Of a DNA stretch of 64,000 nt, positions 13,267 to 24,224 are shown piece after piece. Under the pieces are notes generated by a model. It did not search any database. It had not been told where the DNA came from and was given only the letters and a program-made list of their open reading frames with translations. This DNA is from Prostheceraeus crozeri. Lineage: Eukaryota; Platyhelminthes; Polycladida; Euryleptidae. The number at the start of each line of letters is the position of its first letter. Positions within the stretch are counted from its first letter, which is position 1. The stretch spans positions 124,001-188,000 of the forward strand of contig CAJQUW010007886.1 in assembly GCA_907163375.1 (NCBI GenBank), written 5' to 3'. The position numbers and the translations under genes are program-made.

Positions 13267-14459
13267 CCTTAATGCAGTGGTGGGCAACCGAGTTGGGATA
13301 GCGGGGCACCAATTTTAAAAGGCAGTAGCATAGGTTTAATATTCTTTTATTACCTACTTTTAAGTGCACATATGGACTGCTGTACCGTACTGACGTGCAT
13401 ACACAGTGGCTGTATTAAATAACAAAATTTTGCATGATAATGCATACAGTAGCATTGTACGCAGCTAATTTGTTTAATAGGATTTACTTTCTACAATTCA
13501 TGTGAGTATTGAAGAGCGAAGATGCCCATGACAAATCATAGAAGCCTTTCTTTTGTGTAATTAAACGGTAATTTGACTTTCTGGTGATTTGACCGACATT
13601 AGCTTATTTCATCAAAAGACAACTGTCTGTAAGTGCAGTGCAACCATCAAAAATGAAAGTTGCTCAGGATAAAATTGATTTTGCTACAATTATTGATCAT
13701 GCTACATGTAGAGCATGGGCTCTACAAATGGCAGTCGTGTGCTAATACCAATCGAATATGCGAAATATACATTAGTGTAGTACAAATGAATTTCAGCTAG
13801 AATATTTGAAAAAAATGTTGGCCTGTCAAAAACCTTGCGATTGGATTCCTCCATTCGTAGCCAAAGTCTAATTAATATAGTCCCTTTCTAAGTTCATTGA
13901 GAGGTGGTTTATTACGTAGAGAAACATGCTCAGCAGGGCATCGAATATTTTGCGCTCATACGAGAAGATATTCATTACGAAAGGAGCATGGTTGGATGAT
14001 TCGAATGTGAATTTTTGTTTTTTGTGCCATCATATTGCTCATTTAGTAGTTAATTCATGGTTTTGCAAATTCTAAAGAGGATCCCTCACCCTTAGATGTA
14101 CATCCCTAAGGTCCAAGTCGGAGTGAGTCATTTTCGATTCAAATATTGTTACACTCTGGCCATGCATATGCATTAACTGTGGTAGTTTCAGTTACATCAA
14201 CATGAAGTTCTAAATCACTTGCATTGCGTCCTCATGTAAGTGCAGTTGATGCAATTTCACTTGTTTCAACTGCTGAATAAAGAAATACCATAGATATCAC
14301 TTTCTTAGATAGCGTTCGAGCTCCTCACAGCTTGTGTAAGTTGTATGAAACACAGATAGCGTCAGACTGTCTGACAAGGTATTTCCACATTTTGCACACG
14401 CTGAAGTTTATATGAAAGGCTCTGTCTCAACACAATTTTGTGACGCTATTCTAACTTCG

Positions 14460-14487
14460 AACGCTATGACAGCGCTAAGATAGCGTT
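14460..14487. repeat. 28-bp near-palindrome, left Crypton site
   Basis: Arms AACGCTAT (14460-14467) and ATAGCGTT (14480-14487) are perfectly complementary around a GCGC-containing centre. Two inverted arms round a short spacer is the layout of tyrosine-recombinase core sites such as loxP or FRT. It precedes the recombinase start by 442 bp. Confidence 0.75.
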
Positions 14488-14929
14488 TTCTAGCGCTATA
14501 GCAGAATAACACTGCCCGCCTGCATAGATTGATCTGTTGATTATCTGACCCAAGATTGCTATGGCTCGTAATTGCACATTGTGAATGTAACCGTAATTTC
14601 AACTTGTTCTGTTATCCAGATACGCTAAGATAGCGTTTCTTTATAACATAGCTGATAATCTCTTTGTACAACAGCGAACACAATAGATTCTGTTGCCAGT
14701 CAAGACTTTCACACCTAGTTGCGTTGGAATAAGGGAATAGACAGAATGAATGCACATACAAATTCATAGCGTTGTATTGTTACTCTTTCATAAGTGTCTT
14801 CTTTTGATAAAGCAGTTGCTGATTGTATTTGATATGAAATCTATTCTTTAATGATTGACTTGTTAATAATTCTCATCACTAATATATAAATAGGATTTCT
14901 GAATTTTACCCTAAGCACATCTGATCACA

Positions 14930-16127
14930 ATGGCAGACCACAGCTTTGACGCTAGTCGATTTTCCATTGTGTCGTCTCAGGACATTGATCGCGTTGTTTC
15001 ATGTTCACGGTCAAAGAACACCGTTAGAAATAGTTCCTGGTGCACAAAGTTATATGAAGATTGGGCCACTTGGAGAAACCAACAATCTTCCACAACGCAA
15101 GAAAATGATTACTTGGTTCCCCAACTAACAGATTTGTGGACGGCTCCGAAGGCTGACATTTCAAGAGCCTTGAAACATTTTATATTCGAGATCCGACGGC
15201 AGGATGGAACCGAGTATCCTCCCAATACTATTTACAATATTGTTTGCGGATTGGCCCGATTTATCCGAGAAGAAAGACCCGACTGCAATAAAATGGATAA
15301 GGAGGATTTCAATTTTGTGCAATTTGTCCGTGCTTTAGATGCCTGCATGAGAAATCTCACTTCTCGGGGCATCGGATCCCATCACAAGAGAGCTGATCCG
15401 ATATCAGAGGATAGTGAGGCGAAACTATGGGATACCAATGCATTTTCCTTACATGATGGAAATGGACTATTGCGGGCCGTTTACTTCTACAACTGTAAAG
15501 TTTTCGGGCTCAGAGCGTGCGACGAGCATCGCCAGATGCAACTGGAGCAATTCACGTTTTCAGAAGACGACAATAGGAAATTTGTTGAGTACACGGGTCG
15601 CGGCAACAAAGTCTTTTCCGGTGGAATCCGCGATCGCAAGATACAAAACAAGTGTTCGACAATACGATAGCGATAACAATCGATCGGTATATAAGATATT
15701 GAAACTTTACGTGAGCCGGCTTCGAAGCATGGGTGTTTTTACGGGAGCATTTTACCGTCGACCACTACGAAACATTATCCCAGACCAGCCCAGATTCGCC
15801 ACTTCTCCCGTTGGAGTCAATTCCATCAGAAAATTGTTGCCGGAGGCCGCATCCATAGCCGATATCAAAGGATACATCACGGCACATTCTGGCAAAGTAA
15901 CATGTGTGACAAGGCTATTCCGAGAAAATGTAGACGAGCAGTTAATAAAATCAAGAACTGGGCATCGAAGCAATGCTGTTGAAGCATACAAAAGAAAAGG
16001 ACCGGAGCAAGAAGTGATGCTTAGCAGCCTTCTAGACCCGCCTAAACCAAAGACTAAATTATGTAATTGCTTTCATACATCCATTGATCAAATTGATTTT
16101 GATTTCAGTATAAATGTGTCTTTCTAA
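14930..16127 (+). pseudogene. Crypton tyrosine recombinase (DUF3504-like), one frame break
   Basis: The gene starts at ATG 14930 (context TGATCACAATGGC). The N-terminal part reads TVRNSSWCTKLYEDWATWRN, then YPPNTIYNIVCGLARFIREE and an ALDACMRNLTSRGIG block, the SAM-like DNA-binding half. The catalytic half has VFGLRACDEHRQM (box I arginine), YTGRGNK, HSGKVTCVTRLF (box II) and KSRTGHRSNAVEAYKR with the GH motif and the presumed nucleophilic tyrosine. Between NK (near 15650) and VRQY the frame shifts by one base, so the product is split as 14930-15670 and a downstream frame ending at 16127. Box II reads HSGK where most relatives have HSxR, a possible loss of the second arginine. Apart from these the sequence is well preserved, suggesting a fairly recent insertion. 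Related domains occur in vertebrate KIAA1958, QRICH1 and ZMYM proteins. Confidence 0.87.
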
Positions 16128-16451
16128 ATTAATAAATTAGATCTGGAATTAATTGTTTTCTACAAATCTGAAATTGTGACAGTAGGCTACATTGATATGA
16201 ATTAGAAAACAAAAAAAGCTGAATAAGTTTTAATACTGATGTTGGAACTCTTGTAACTTGACAAGTAGTAAACATGCAAAAACATTCCGCCAAAAAGGTG
16301 CATAAAATAAGATAGCTTTCATTTACAATTACAGACAACAACCAATTTCCTATTGTGTTAAGTAGCGTTTCTCAGAACTTAAATAAATAGCGCATAGATT
16401 GGCGCTTCATGATAAAGAATAGCGCGTTCTGAAATACTTAGTTTGTCGGAT

Positions 16452-16479
16452 AACGCTATCATAGCGCTAAGATAGCGTT
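16452..16479. repeat. 28-bp near-palindrome, right Crypton site
   Basis: Same arms AACGCTAT and ATAGCGTT as the left site, with 26/28 identity in direct orientation and two differences in the spacer side. It lies about 330 bp after the recombinase stop. Its own palindrome is broken at only one complementary pair. Confidence 0.75.
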
Positions 16480-16655
16480 CCAAAACACATCTGCAAACTG
16501 TTGACCAGCCAAAATTGCTAGTTATAGATATCTATGGTTGAAAAACGATTTCTATGCCATTCATTGAGGAACAATAAAGTACAAATTCCCTAATAGTTCA
16601 AGCAATTACATAGATCGCTTACATTACTCTGTCCAAAAAAACAGTGTAACAATTC

Positions 16656-16716
16656 GGTTGCAACACTCGTTAGTCGATCTCGGGCTTCGCCCTCGATCGT
16701 CACTCGTGATGCAACC
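16656..16716. repeat. 61-bp hairpin at the end of the nested insertion
   Basis: GGTTGCA at 16656 pairs with TGCAACC at 16716, and the interior CGATCTCGGGC pairs largely with GCCCTCGATCG around a short TTC loop. It lies between the presumed inner element and the right end of the outer hAT-like element, and is absent from the copy at 49 kb. Confidence 0.6.
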
Positions 16717-16829
16717 TTCAATTGTCCACGGGTCACTTTAGTTATGAGAAGCGGTGGCTGGCCACCCAACATGTCACGGCGGCCACCAAGTGGCCCGCGG
16801 GCCACGCGTTGCCCATCACTGTCTTAAAG

Positions 16830-18530
16830 CATAGATCCAACTTTCTAATTAGGGATGTGCAGTAGCCGCGCCTGCCTGTTCCGGTGCATTAGACTTGATA
16901 ACTTCAGTAGCGGACGATTATAAACGCATTTTGATTCTTTTTCTAAAATACTTCAGGACAACAGGAAATGTAGAAACATTTGAAACAGTGTCAATGTCAT
17001 CCACAAATCATCATGCAAGAATGTCAATATCTCGACATTGCTCGACTTCAAGCAGTCCCTCTGTGATGTTACAATGTAACCGGTTGTCTTAACAAGAGAA
17101 GCAGCAGCAGGGTACACAATATTCACTGTGGGATTTCGAAATCCTGAGGTCGCGGGAATCGAGATTCGCGGCCTTAATTAGATGATATATCACGAACTGT
17201 CCAATTTTAGTCACTTTCTTCACACTTGTTCTTTTCAACATCAGGAAATACATTGGCTATTTTACATTATCTATTGTCACATTCGGTCCCATGGCAGAAA
17301 ATGCGGTATACTGATTTCACTAATTTTGCGAAATCTTTGTTATTTTGCTCATTTGTCTCCATCAATATTTGCCCCAAACGAAATATTCAAGGGTCAGATA
17401 GATGCCAAGTGATCGTCACATTCCCATCAGCAAAACGTCTCAGACTGGCATGAAAACTCCATCGCATTTAAATTCCAAAATAGTTGTTAAGCTTCGAGTT
17501 GAAAAATTGTGTAGAAGATATCTTTCTTCACGATTCATTAGCAAAGTTAAATATTTGAGCATTCTGAAAACATGAAACTGTAATAATCCAAGTAGTCTTT
17601 CCATGAACGCCGCCATTGACATGATCAAACATCCACACTTGAGAGGAATCTCGATGTAAACTTGAAGACTTTTTTATCGGAAAAGTTTTCAACTTTTTAT
17701 CTCATAAATCATAATAAAATAAAGCCATGGCAAATGTTTAGTTAGACAAGTCAACATAGCAACAGCAACCAAATATCTCTTCAGAAGCAATATTTTCTAA
17801 AATTGGAAAAGGTCAAAAATGTGCTATTTTTAAAATTAAAGAAAGCACTTTATTTCAAACATCAAAAAATGTTTGAACACTTCTACGTGAAAAAAATTCC
17901 AAATCTCCTTCGTCCCTGACAGGACGAATTGGTGCGCATTGTAATGAGAACCCAGATCCTTTCAAAATCAACTCCAGAGAAAATTCAGATATTCCTGATG
18001 CTCCTCTGAATGTTAGCGATCATTTTGCGATTAATTCGCGACATCAATCACTTAATTATATTTCACTTGGATTAACAATTCTTTATGTTGAATTAGACAT
18101 TAGACGACGTAGATATTTCACTTTAGAGTTATGCAACCTACAGCCTTACAAGTCGAATAATAGCGCTATGATGCTATCAGTGGGGGTATTTCAGAACCCA
18201 GCATCTTCTGGAAACAAGGACGCAAAGAGGGATGAATGAGTGACGAGTGTGAATAAAAAGTTTCAAAAATTATTATCGAACTTTTCGTGTTTTTCAAAAT
18301 AGAGATGCTAATCTAAGTAGTTTAGCCCCCCCTCCCCATCCACTAGTGTCCTGAAATCTGGAAGCTGTCAATTTGTGGTAAGACGTGTTTAGAAGTATCT
18401 CAAAAATCACTGAAGGTGAGTGGTGACGGCATTGTTAGTTAAGAAAGCAATTAACGAAGTTCACTGACATTAAAAATGAATAAATTAACGCTTGATACCC
18501 TGATGGGTCAATCCTGTACATTAAATGTTC
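16830..18530. other. Intron sequence with a small palindrome cluster
   Basis: AT-rich intronic DNA. The only structure noted is a 14-bp perfect palindrome GGATTTCGAAATCC near 17130-17143, followed at once by the imperfect palindrome CGCGGGAATCGAGATTCGCG (about 17152-17171). No gene is recognised. Confidence 0.5.
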
Positions 18531-18536
18531 ACTTAC

Positions 18537-18852
18537 ATGCGTAGTAATTGATGTCATTATTGGTATCGATATGACATATGTCTTGACTGTCGATCATTGC
18601 TCTGTCCCAAACTTTGCGATATTTGGGATCGTGTAGGACGTCATACAACGTCCGAGCTGATACATCCTTCAGGATCATGCGTACTCGAAACATTTTGAAA
18701 TCACAATCTGATGTAGTCCTTGTCCAAACCATGGTTTCATTTTTATTGTAATTTAGATGCCAGCTTGAATCTATTGAGTCGCATAAATCGATGAACTCCT
18801 CAAAATCACTATCTTCCGCAACTCGAACTTCTCCAAGCTTGTAGGGCATGAT
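18537..18852 (-). CDS. STARD10: STARD10-like START-domain protein, N-terminal exon
   Basis: This exon encodes the N-terminal part of a START domain: a V-x-V-x-E-D-x-D-F opening, a W-x-L-x-Y strand, VWTR, RVRMILKDVSARTLYDVL, then HDPKYRKVWDRAMID and a terminal NYYA. The TLYDVLHD-x-x-YRK-x-WD block is the hallmark of STARD10. The exon follows an acceptor TTTCAATTTCAG and ends at GTAAGT, leaving phase 1, which the exon at 2701-2804 completes. The first ATG (18847-18849) is three bases inside the exon, so an upstream exon must exist: either pure 5' UTR, or one adding residues, since ATC just before the ATG is in frame. The intron to the next exon is about 15.7 kb and holds several transposons. 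The domain is known for binding phosphatidylcholine and phosphatidylethanolamine. START-family membership is near certain; STARD10 rather than a close relative is very likely. Confidence 0.92.
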
Positions 18853-19680
18853 CTGAAATTGAAATTTAACATGGAGGAAAATTATGCACCTTCGACGTTA
18901 ATAAAGTGAAATGTTATTTATATCTACTCATATAAGCAACATTCGTTAGAAAAACAAAGAAAAATGCAGCATGAGTGAGGCTCTACATTTTTGCTAATGA
19001 AGTCAGTCAAAGCTTACTTACTTTGTAGCACACGATTTTCATCGTCTTTGAAATATGCACAAACGGCACTATTGGAAATCTGCTTTATAATATTGTAAAC
19101 AATTAAATACTGTTCCGTAGGTGAAGGATTTTCCTTTGAAAAACTTATAGCTTCCTAGACTTCGTCGCAACTAATAGTGATTATTGATGAGAAGGCCAAT
19201 TTCATTCAACTTTTATAATAGTAGTATCATCCACCCTGTCCATGGAAGTGTCCTAGTTAAAAGATCTTAAAACAGTGATGAAAACAGATCATATTCTAAT
19301 GTACTACTTAATGAAAATTTGATCGTATGATGAACAAGTTAATTCCTTTCAAGAATAATATTCATTGGGTCATTATGCTTCATTATGGATTGAGTTAACG
19401 ATTTCGCAACTATCAAGGGAATTCACTGATATGACAAGATATAAGCTGTTAATGTCTACAAGCATTGCTTATGGGGTGTCCGTATATGTCACGCAAGTTG
19501 ATTTCACATAATAAGTTATTTGAATGTCAGACCAACTGGCTCAGTCGATGTGTAGCAGATGTATTGAGTGTGAATATTGATCTATCTTATGTCACTAAGC
19601 AATCCAATGTTTTACAACTTTCATTAATCAATCATGCTATAAATATGTAGGAGGAGAACAACAGAATGAAACATTATAAT

Positions 19681-20413
19681 AAGGGCTGCGGAAGCGATTG
19701 ACTTTCATTGACTTCCGCTTCCACTTTCGCTTCCGCTTCCAATTATTGGAGAACGGACATGGGCTACATACCTCCCTATTTCGAGGCCCTTTCTCTTCAT
19801 TTTCCACTTTTTTGCGAGTTTTAGGTTCTGACATTAACACTTCGCAGTCTCCACGAACTTTCTGTCGTAAACCCTAGCTGACTTTTATGCGTTTTTTTAC
19901 TTTCCAGGAAGTCATATATTTTTCTAATTTACTGAAAATCACCTTTTGGAAATTGTGAAATAAAAACGTCATATTTTCCCAACACGTGTGTAGTAAAAAA
20001 ATGTTAAACGACCAAGAGAGTGTTTGAGAATGCTACAATGAAATTGCTTCAAGACACACCAATCCGCACTGTGTAAAGTTGTCATTGATAAGATGATACT
20101 GAGGTTTTCTGATTTCGAGTGCCAGTATTCTGAGATAATAAACCTTCGTTTTCATCATAATGAGAAAATTAGAGGTAACTGCATTTAGTAATACAGGTGA
20201 CAATTTGTAATTGGGTGTGATAGGGTAAGCACTAAATATGACAACTGTTACTTAACTCATGTCAAGATTTAAGGTCAAAAGTCAGAAGTGCCTCGCCCTG
20301 ACACGCGAATTGCATCAGTCATTAGTATCATGATACTTTCGGAAGCGGAAGCGATCGTCGGGAATTCGTTTCCGCTCCCAATTAAAGCGATCGCTTCCGC
20401 TTCCACATCCCTG
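19681..20413. mobile_element. hAT-like MITE, 733 bp, GGAAGCGGAAGCG ends
   Basis: The left end AAGGGCTGCGGAAGCG and the right end (reverse complement CAGGGATGTGGAAGCG) are inverted. They are flanked by ATTATAAT (19673-19680) and ACTATAAT (20414-20421), a 7/8 target duplication of hAT length. Subterminal regions repeat CGCTTCCGCTTCC-type hexamers in both orientations. No transposase is present. It lies in the intron between the candidate first exon and the first certain exon. Confidence 0.8.
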
Positions 20414-20421
20414 ACTATAAT

Positions 20422-23400
20422 GCATTAAAAATGTGACCTGGAAGTAGTTCTATCGGCGTGAGGATGATTTTCCAAACATCAAACCTCATCGTATCTAACA
20501 AAGTGATTGAGATACAATAGATACAACCAGAACATGCTAAAATTCAAAATACCGTAAAACCTCTAATCGACGATCATGTTGGTCTACTTTTCAATTTTTC
20601 AACCCTCCGCTTAGGATGTGTTTTATTGGAAGGAAGCGATTCATTTTCAACCATCACCTTAGAAATTTGCAGCAGCACTCCCTTACATTCTTCTTATATT
20701 TATAGTCTACCAGTTTTATGATGTAGGCCTGTTGGTACTCAGTAAGGCATATTTCATTTCCCAATTTGTCACACCAAACATCGGCAGACCTATATCATAA
20801 AATCATGTACATTAAATCAACCGTCTTACGGTACGCTTATATAACTTAAGGATATTGCTACGCAAGCATTTCATTGATATCGACATTTCATAACTGCGAT
20901 TCATCGTTACCTAAAAGTAGGCCTATTTGTTTATTTTTGTCGGCAACTAAATATCAAAGCACCATGCGTCACAAGAAAGTAAAGTAGTTCCATGTATTTG
21001 AAAGAAACATAATCGTGTCATTGCCTCTTGACAGATCAAAATATAATAGGTAGGTGAGTCAGGAATTTAAGGACCAGACATCATATGTGAGAAATTGAAG
21101 GAAGACCTTATAATAGCCTATATATATGTGTTTTGAAAAGCTATCCGAAAATCGTAGTGTGCGAAACACCTTCCGTAAGTGCCTCCTTCGATTTCTCACA
21201 GATAAGTTAGTGGACACAACACAAAACTGAATCTGCTATCGTCACACACGAGTACATGCATTCGTTTTTCAGGAATTACGATGGTATTCGCAAGAATCAT
21301 TTTACAGCTAGTAAGCGATTATGAATTGGTTGACATGTTAGCTCTATAGCCTACAGACACAGTCAATTTTCAAGTTATACAGCATGCTACTTATAAAGCC
21401 AAAATTACAAAATGTAGTAAGTGGCAATCTTTTGAACAATGCGTCAGGATGACGGTACATTAGAGTGTGTCGTTCCATTGCAATTTTGCGGTAAGTAGAA
21501 TAAGGCTAACTTAGCTATGAACTTCAGTTATACGTCGTAACTGCTATTAACAACAGAATGTAATTAAGTAAACGATAAATCAAATTGCCATGCAAAAGAT
21601 GTGCGGCTGGTAGGATTATGTAATACTGTCCTAGGTGTACATGGACATACCGTTGAAGGTGTATGTAATGTCATTTAGTATCTTTGGTAATAATTTTCAT
21701 GTCAAACAATCTAGAAGTATAGGTCGAATTATATTGATTCTCAATCGATGAGGTGGCTACATTTCTGAAGTCATTTCATCCGAAGTTAGGCATCATCGAT
21801 AAGTCTCATATACCTCAACTTATTCATCAACTCCCTCCTGATAGGCTTTGCTTTGTCAACAAAAATGTCCAGGTATGTAGAAAATGCACTCTTAACAGGC
21901 TTCAACTCAAAATTTTCATCTGATACTTCAAACTAGTTAAACTGCCAGACATGAAAAAATGTCAGCAACTGCTCTTATTTCGTTGCAAAAGTAGAGCAAC
22001 GAGTCAGGTATTCACGTCTTGTCTTTCTCGAGGCTTCCATACATGCCAGAGAATGGATAATTGTTGAATTTTGTATCCAGCTTATCAATTAAGAAGTTTA
22101 TTAGCAATCAATTCACGATTATCAATCATTCTACAGTTTTAGAGATTTCGTCGTATAACCGCAAATTTGATAGACAATGCTTCTGTGTGTTTTGATTAGC
22201 GGACGGACCCAGGTGTAAGTCATCCAAAGTTTTTTTAATTTTCAAAATAATGCTGTCGAACGCTAAATCTGATCACATGTGATTCAGTCTCTGTTTAGTT
22301 TCTTGCTGTTGCAGCTTCGGCAGAATGAAGAACCGACCCAATTACACAACAACTGCAATTCTTGTTTAGAAAGAATCTTTAAGACAAATAGACTCTAATA
22401 AAGAATCTAAGAGTGGGATTTTTGGACTTAAGTTGACGCCTCTTTATAATACTTTTTGGTCAATTACTGCTTGAGTGTCTACGCTACATAGATTTCTTAG
22501 TACAATGCAGCACAATAATGGCACATAACTATGTTTTGCATTCGATACTTCTACTTTGAAAACGATGAGATAGAAGACAATAACAACACAACTAGGGATG
22601 ATACAGCCTATATCGACCGACATCTAAAAGGCATGCCGATATTAAGTAAGCATCTAGAAAAAGTATCTGGCACACATTGAAAATGTATCTATTGGGTATA
22701 CAGCAATTTCAAGAGGAACAAAAACGATCCTTTAGGAACGCACTTTAGACCTTCGACTGCTTTTTCAGCGGAAAGTTAATTCCAATAAAATACTAAGCTT
22801 ACCGAAGCTTGATAATGAAATGTCCGAAAATGTCAATTCGATTTGATATTCTGATTGTGATATTGTTTGATGTTGATTTCGATTGCTGACAACAGCAGAC
22901 ATTATTATAGCCTACCCGATTTTATGTTGTTTAAAGTACTTGGGATGAGTCATACGCAAAATACTGTTCTGTTTGCATGATGTCCAACACGCGCTTGCCT
23001 GAGTGATGTTATAGCGTCGATGTCCAGTGGGTCAATATTCATGTAGATTGATGAGTTCGCATAGGTCTGTTACTTTTTTTGTACTTTTAACATTCAAATA
23101 TTTTCATAAAAGTATAACATATACCAGTACTATGCTACAATAGGTAGACATTCACCTTGTTCTATCAAACAAAGGCGCGGGTCGCCGAAGTACCTACTGT
23201 CTTTTTTGTGCTGTCTAAATACAATATAACTTCTACCTTAAAACAAAGGGGAGTTAGCTTTGTGCATTTGCGTATCAAGTGAATGTTGTCTCCCGTCGTT
23301 TGGTCAAGTACTTGTATAATAAATGCTGTCGAGCTTTATTTCTTGCCCGCCGCTTGCATTAAATGAAAATTGTAACTTGTCCCATGCTCGGCAGGCCTAC

Positions 23401-24224
23401 ATTAGGCTGGTTTTATGCTACAATTCAATTTGCTGGCCTACTATCCGTGATCGCCGCATAGCACAATTTAGTAAGTTAGACAAGTTCAGCCGCATCGTAC
23501 GTCGCTGGGATGGCATCATGGACAAGACTCCGCGTACTGTACTGCAAATTCGGTGAACAGATTCGTCACTAACGTTGTTAAGACCGGAAACTCTCCGCCC
23601 TCGTTCAGTTTGCATTGCAGGGGACTCTATCTAGAATTATACATCGTTATCTCTTTCCCAAAAGGCGAAATTGCGCGCTTTATCGCAGCTTTTTTGTAAC
23701 ATTTTCGCGCATTTCTTGATGCCTGATGTTCATGTTATACACCGTACTTCGTCTTTACAATCAAGCTTGATCATTGTTATCATCGTATAGCATTGATATG
23801 AGTTAACGAGAAATTGTAAATATCTACGACTAAAGGTTTAAAATGTAGAAGAGACGCTACTCGTTTGTTTGTATCGTAGCGATTTGCTTTCCATGTTTCG
23901 TTGAAAACTAAAAGAATGATAAAATTATCAACTCACAGATTATGTGGATTGTCCGTGCGCTGACTTGGGCAAAAAATATATGAAATGCTTCGATTCGATC
24001 AATCCTCTCATACTTCTAAATCAATCAGAATGATTTGAAAGGAAATTCTGCATGGACATATACTTCCATAACGGATATGTCTCTGAATCTTTGCACACGC
24101 GCACTGCTTAATCCATTCTAGATGAAGCCATCTACACACCATTAATTACGAGCTGAATTTATTATATTGCTAATTATTGCATTAAGCATTTATTTTCTTT
24201 TTCGAGATCCCATCGAGTGACAGC
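20422..24224. other. Intron sequence, one hairpin, no gene
   Basis: AT-rich DNA in the presumed first intron. An inverted repeat with 15/16-bp arms (TGTGAGAAATTGAAGG at 21086-21101, partner at 21185-21200) is the only clear structure. Small open frames near 23.3-23.6 kb have no recognisable product. Confidence 0.5.

Larger units (their letters stand above)
14460..16479 (+). mobile_element. Crypton (tyrosine recombinase DNA transposon)
   Basis: About 2 kb bounded by two 28-bp near-palindromes (14460-14487 and 16452-16479) that are identical at 26 of 28 positions in direct orientation. Between them lies a nearly open tyrosine recombinase gene. Cryptons move through circular intermediates by tyrosine recombination and lack classic terminal inverted repeats. 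Extra copies of the AGATAGCG half-motif lie at 14307-14314, 14354-14361, 14628-14635 and, degenerate, at 16360-16440. Taking the 28-mers as element ends is inference; family membership rests on the protein. Confidence 0.7.
14146..16652. mobile_element. Possible intermediate TIR element around the Crypton
   Basis: TTGTTACACT at 14146-14155 is mirrored by AGTGTAACAA at 16643-16652. A second inverted pair lies inside it, ACCATAGATATC (14287-14298) and GATATCTATGGT (16527-16538). The left edge coincides with where homology to the 49-kb hAT-like copy stops. This suggests a separate inverted-repeat element carrying the recombinase, or inserted together with it. No target duplication is certain. Confidence 0.4.
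13275..16821. mobile_element. hAT-like element, loaded copy carrying a nested Crypton
   Basis: The left end CAGTGGTGGGCAACC and the right end (reverse complement CAGTGATGGGCAACG) are hAT-style termini. They are flanked by CCTTAATG (13267-13274) and TCTTAAAG (16822-16829), a 6/8 target duplication. The first ~870 bp align, base by base with scattered differences, to the reverse complement of the element at 49236-50303, as do the last ~100 bp. The 2.5 kb between roughly 14146 and 16721 is absent from that second copy and is therefore a later insertion or an alternative cargo. No hAT transposase is visible, so the outer element is non-autonomous. Confidence 0.82.

Noticed and set aside
16590-16805. 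71-codon minus-strand frame in the GC-rich right end of the hAT-like element
   Set aside because: It is the terminal inverted repeat and hairpin read as protein; the related copy at 49 kb does not preserve it.
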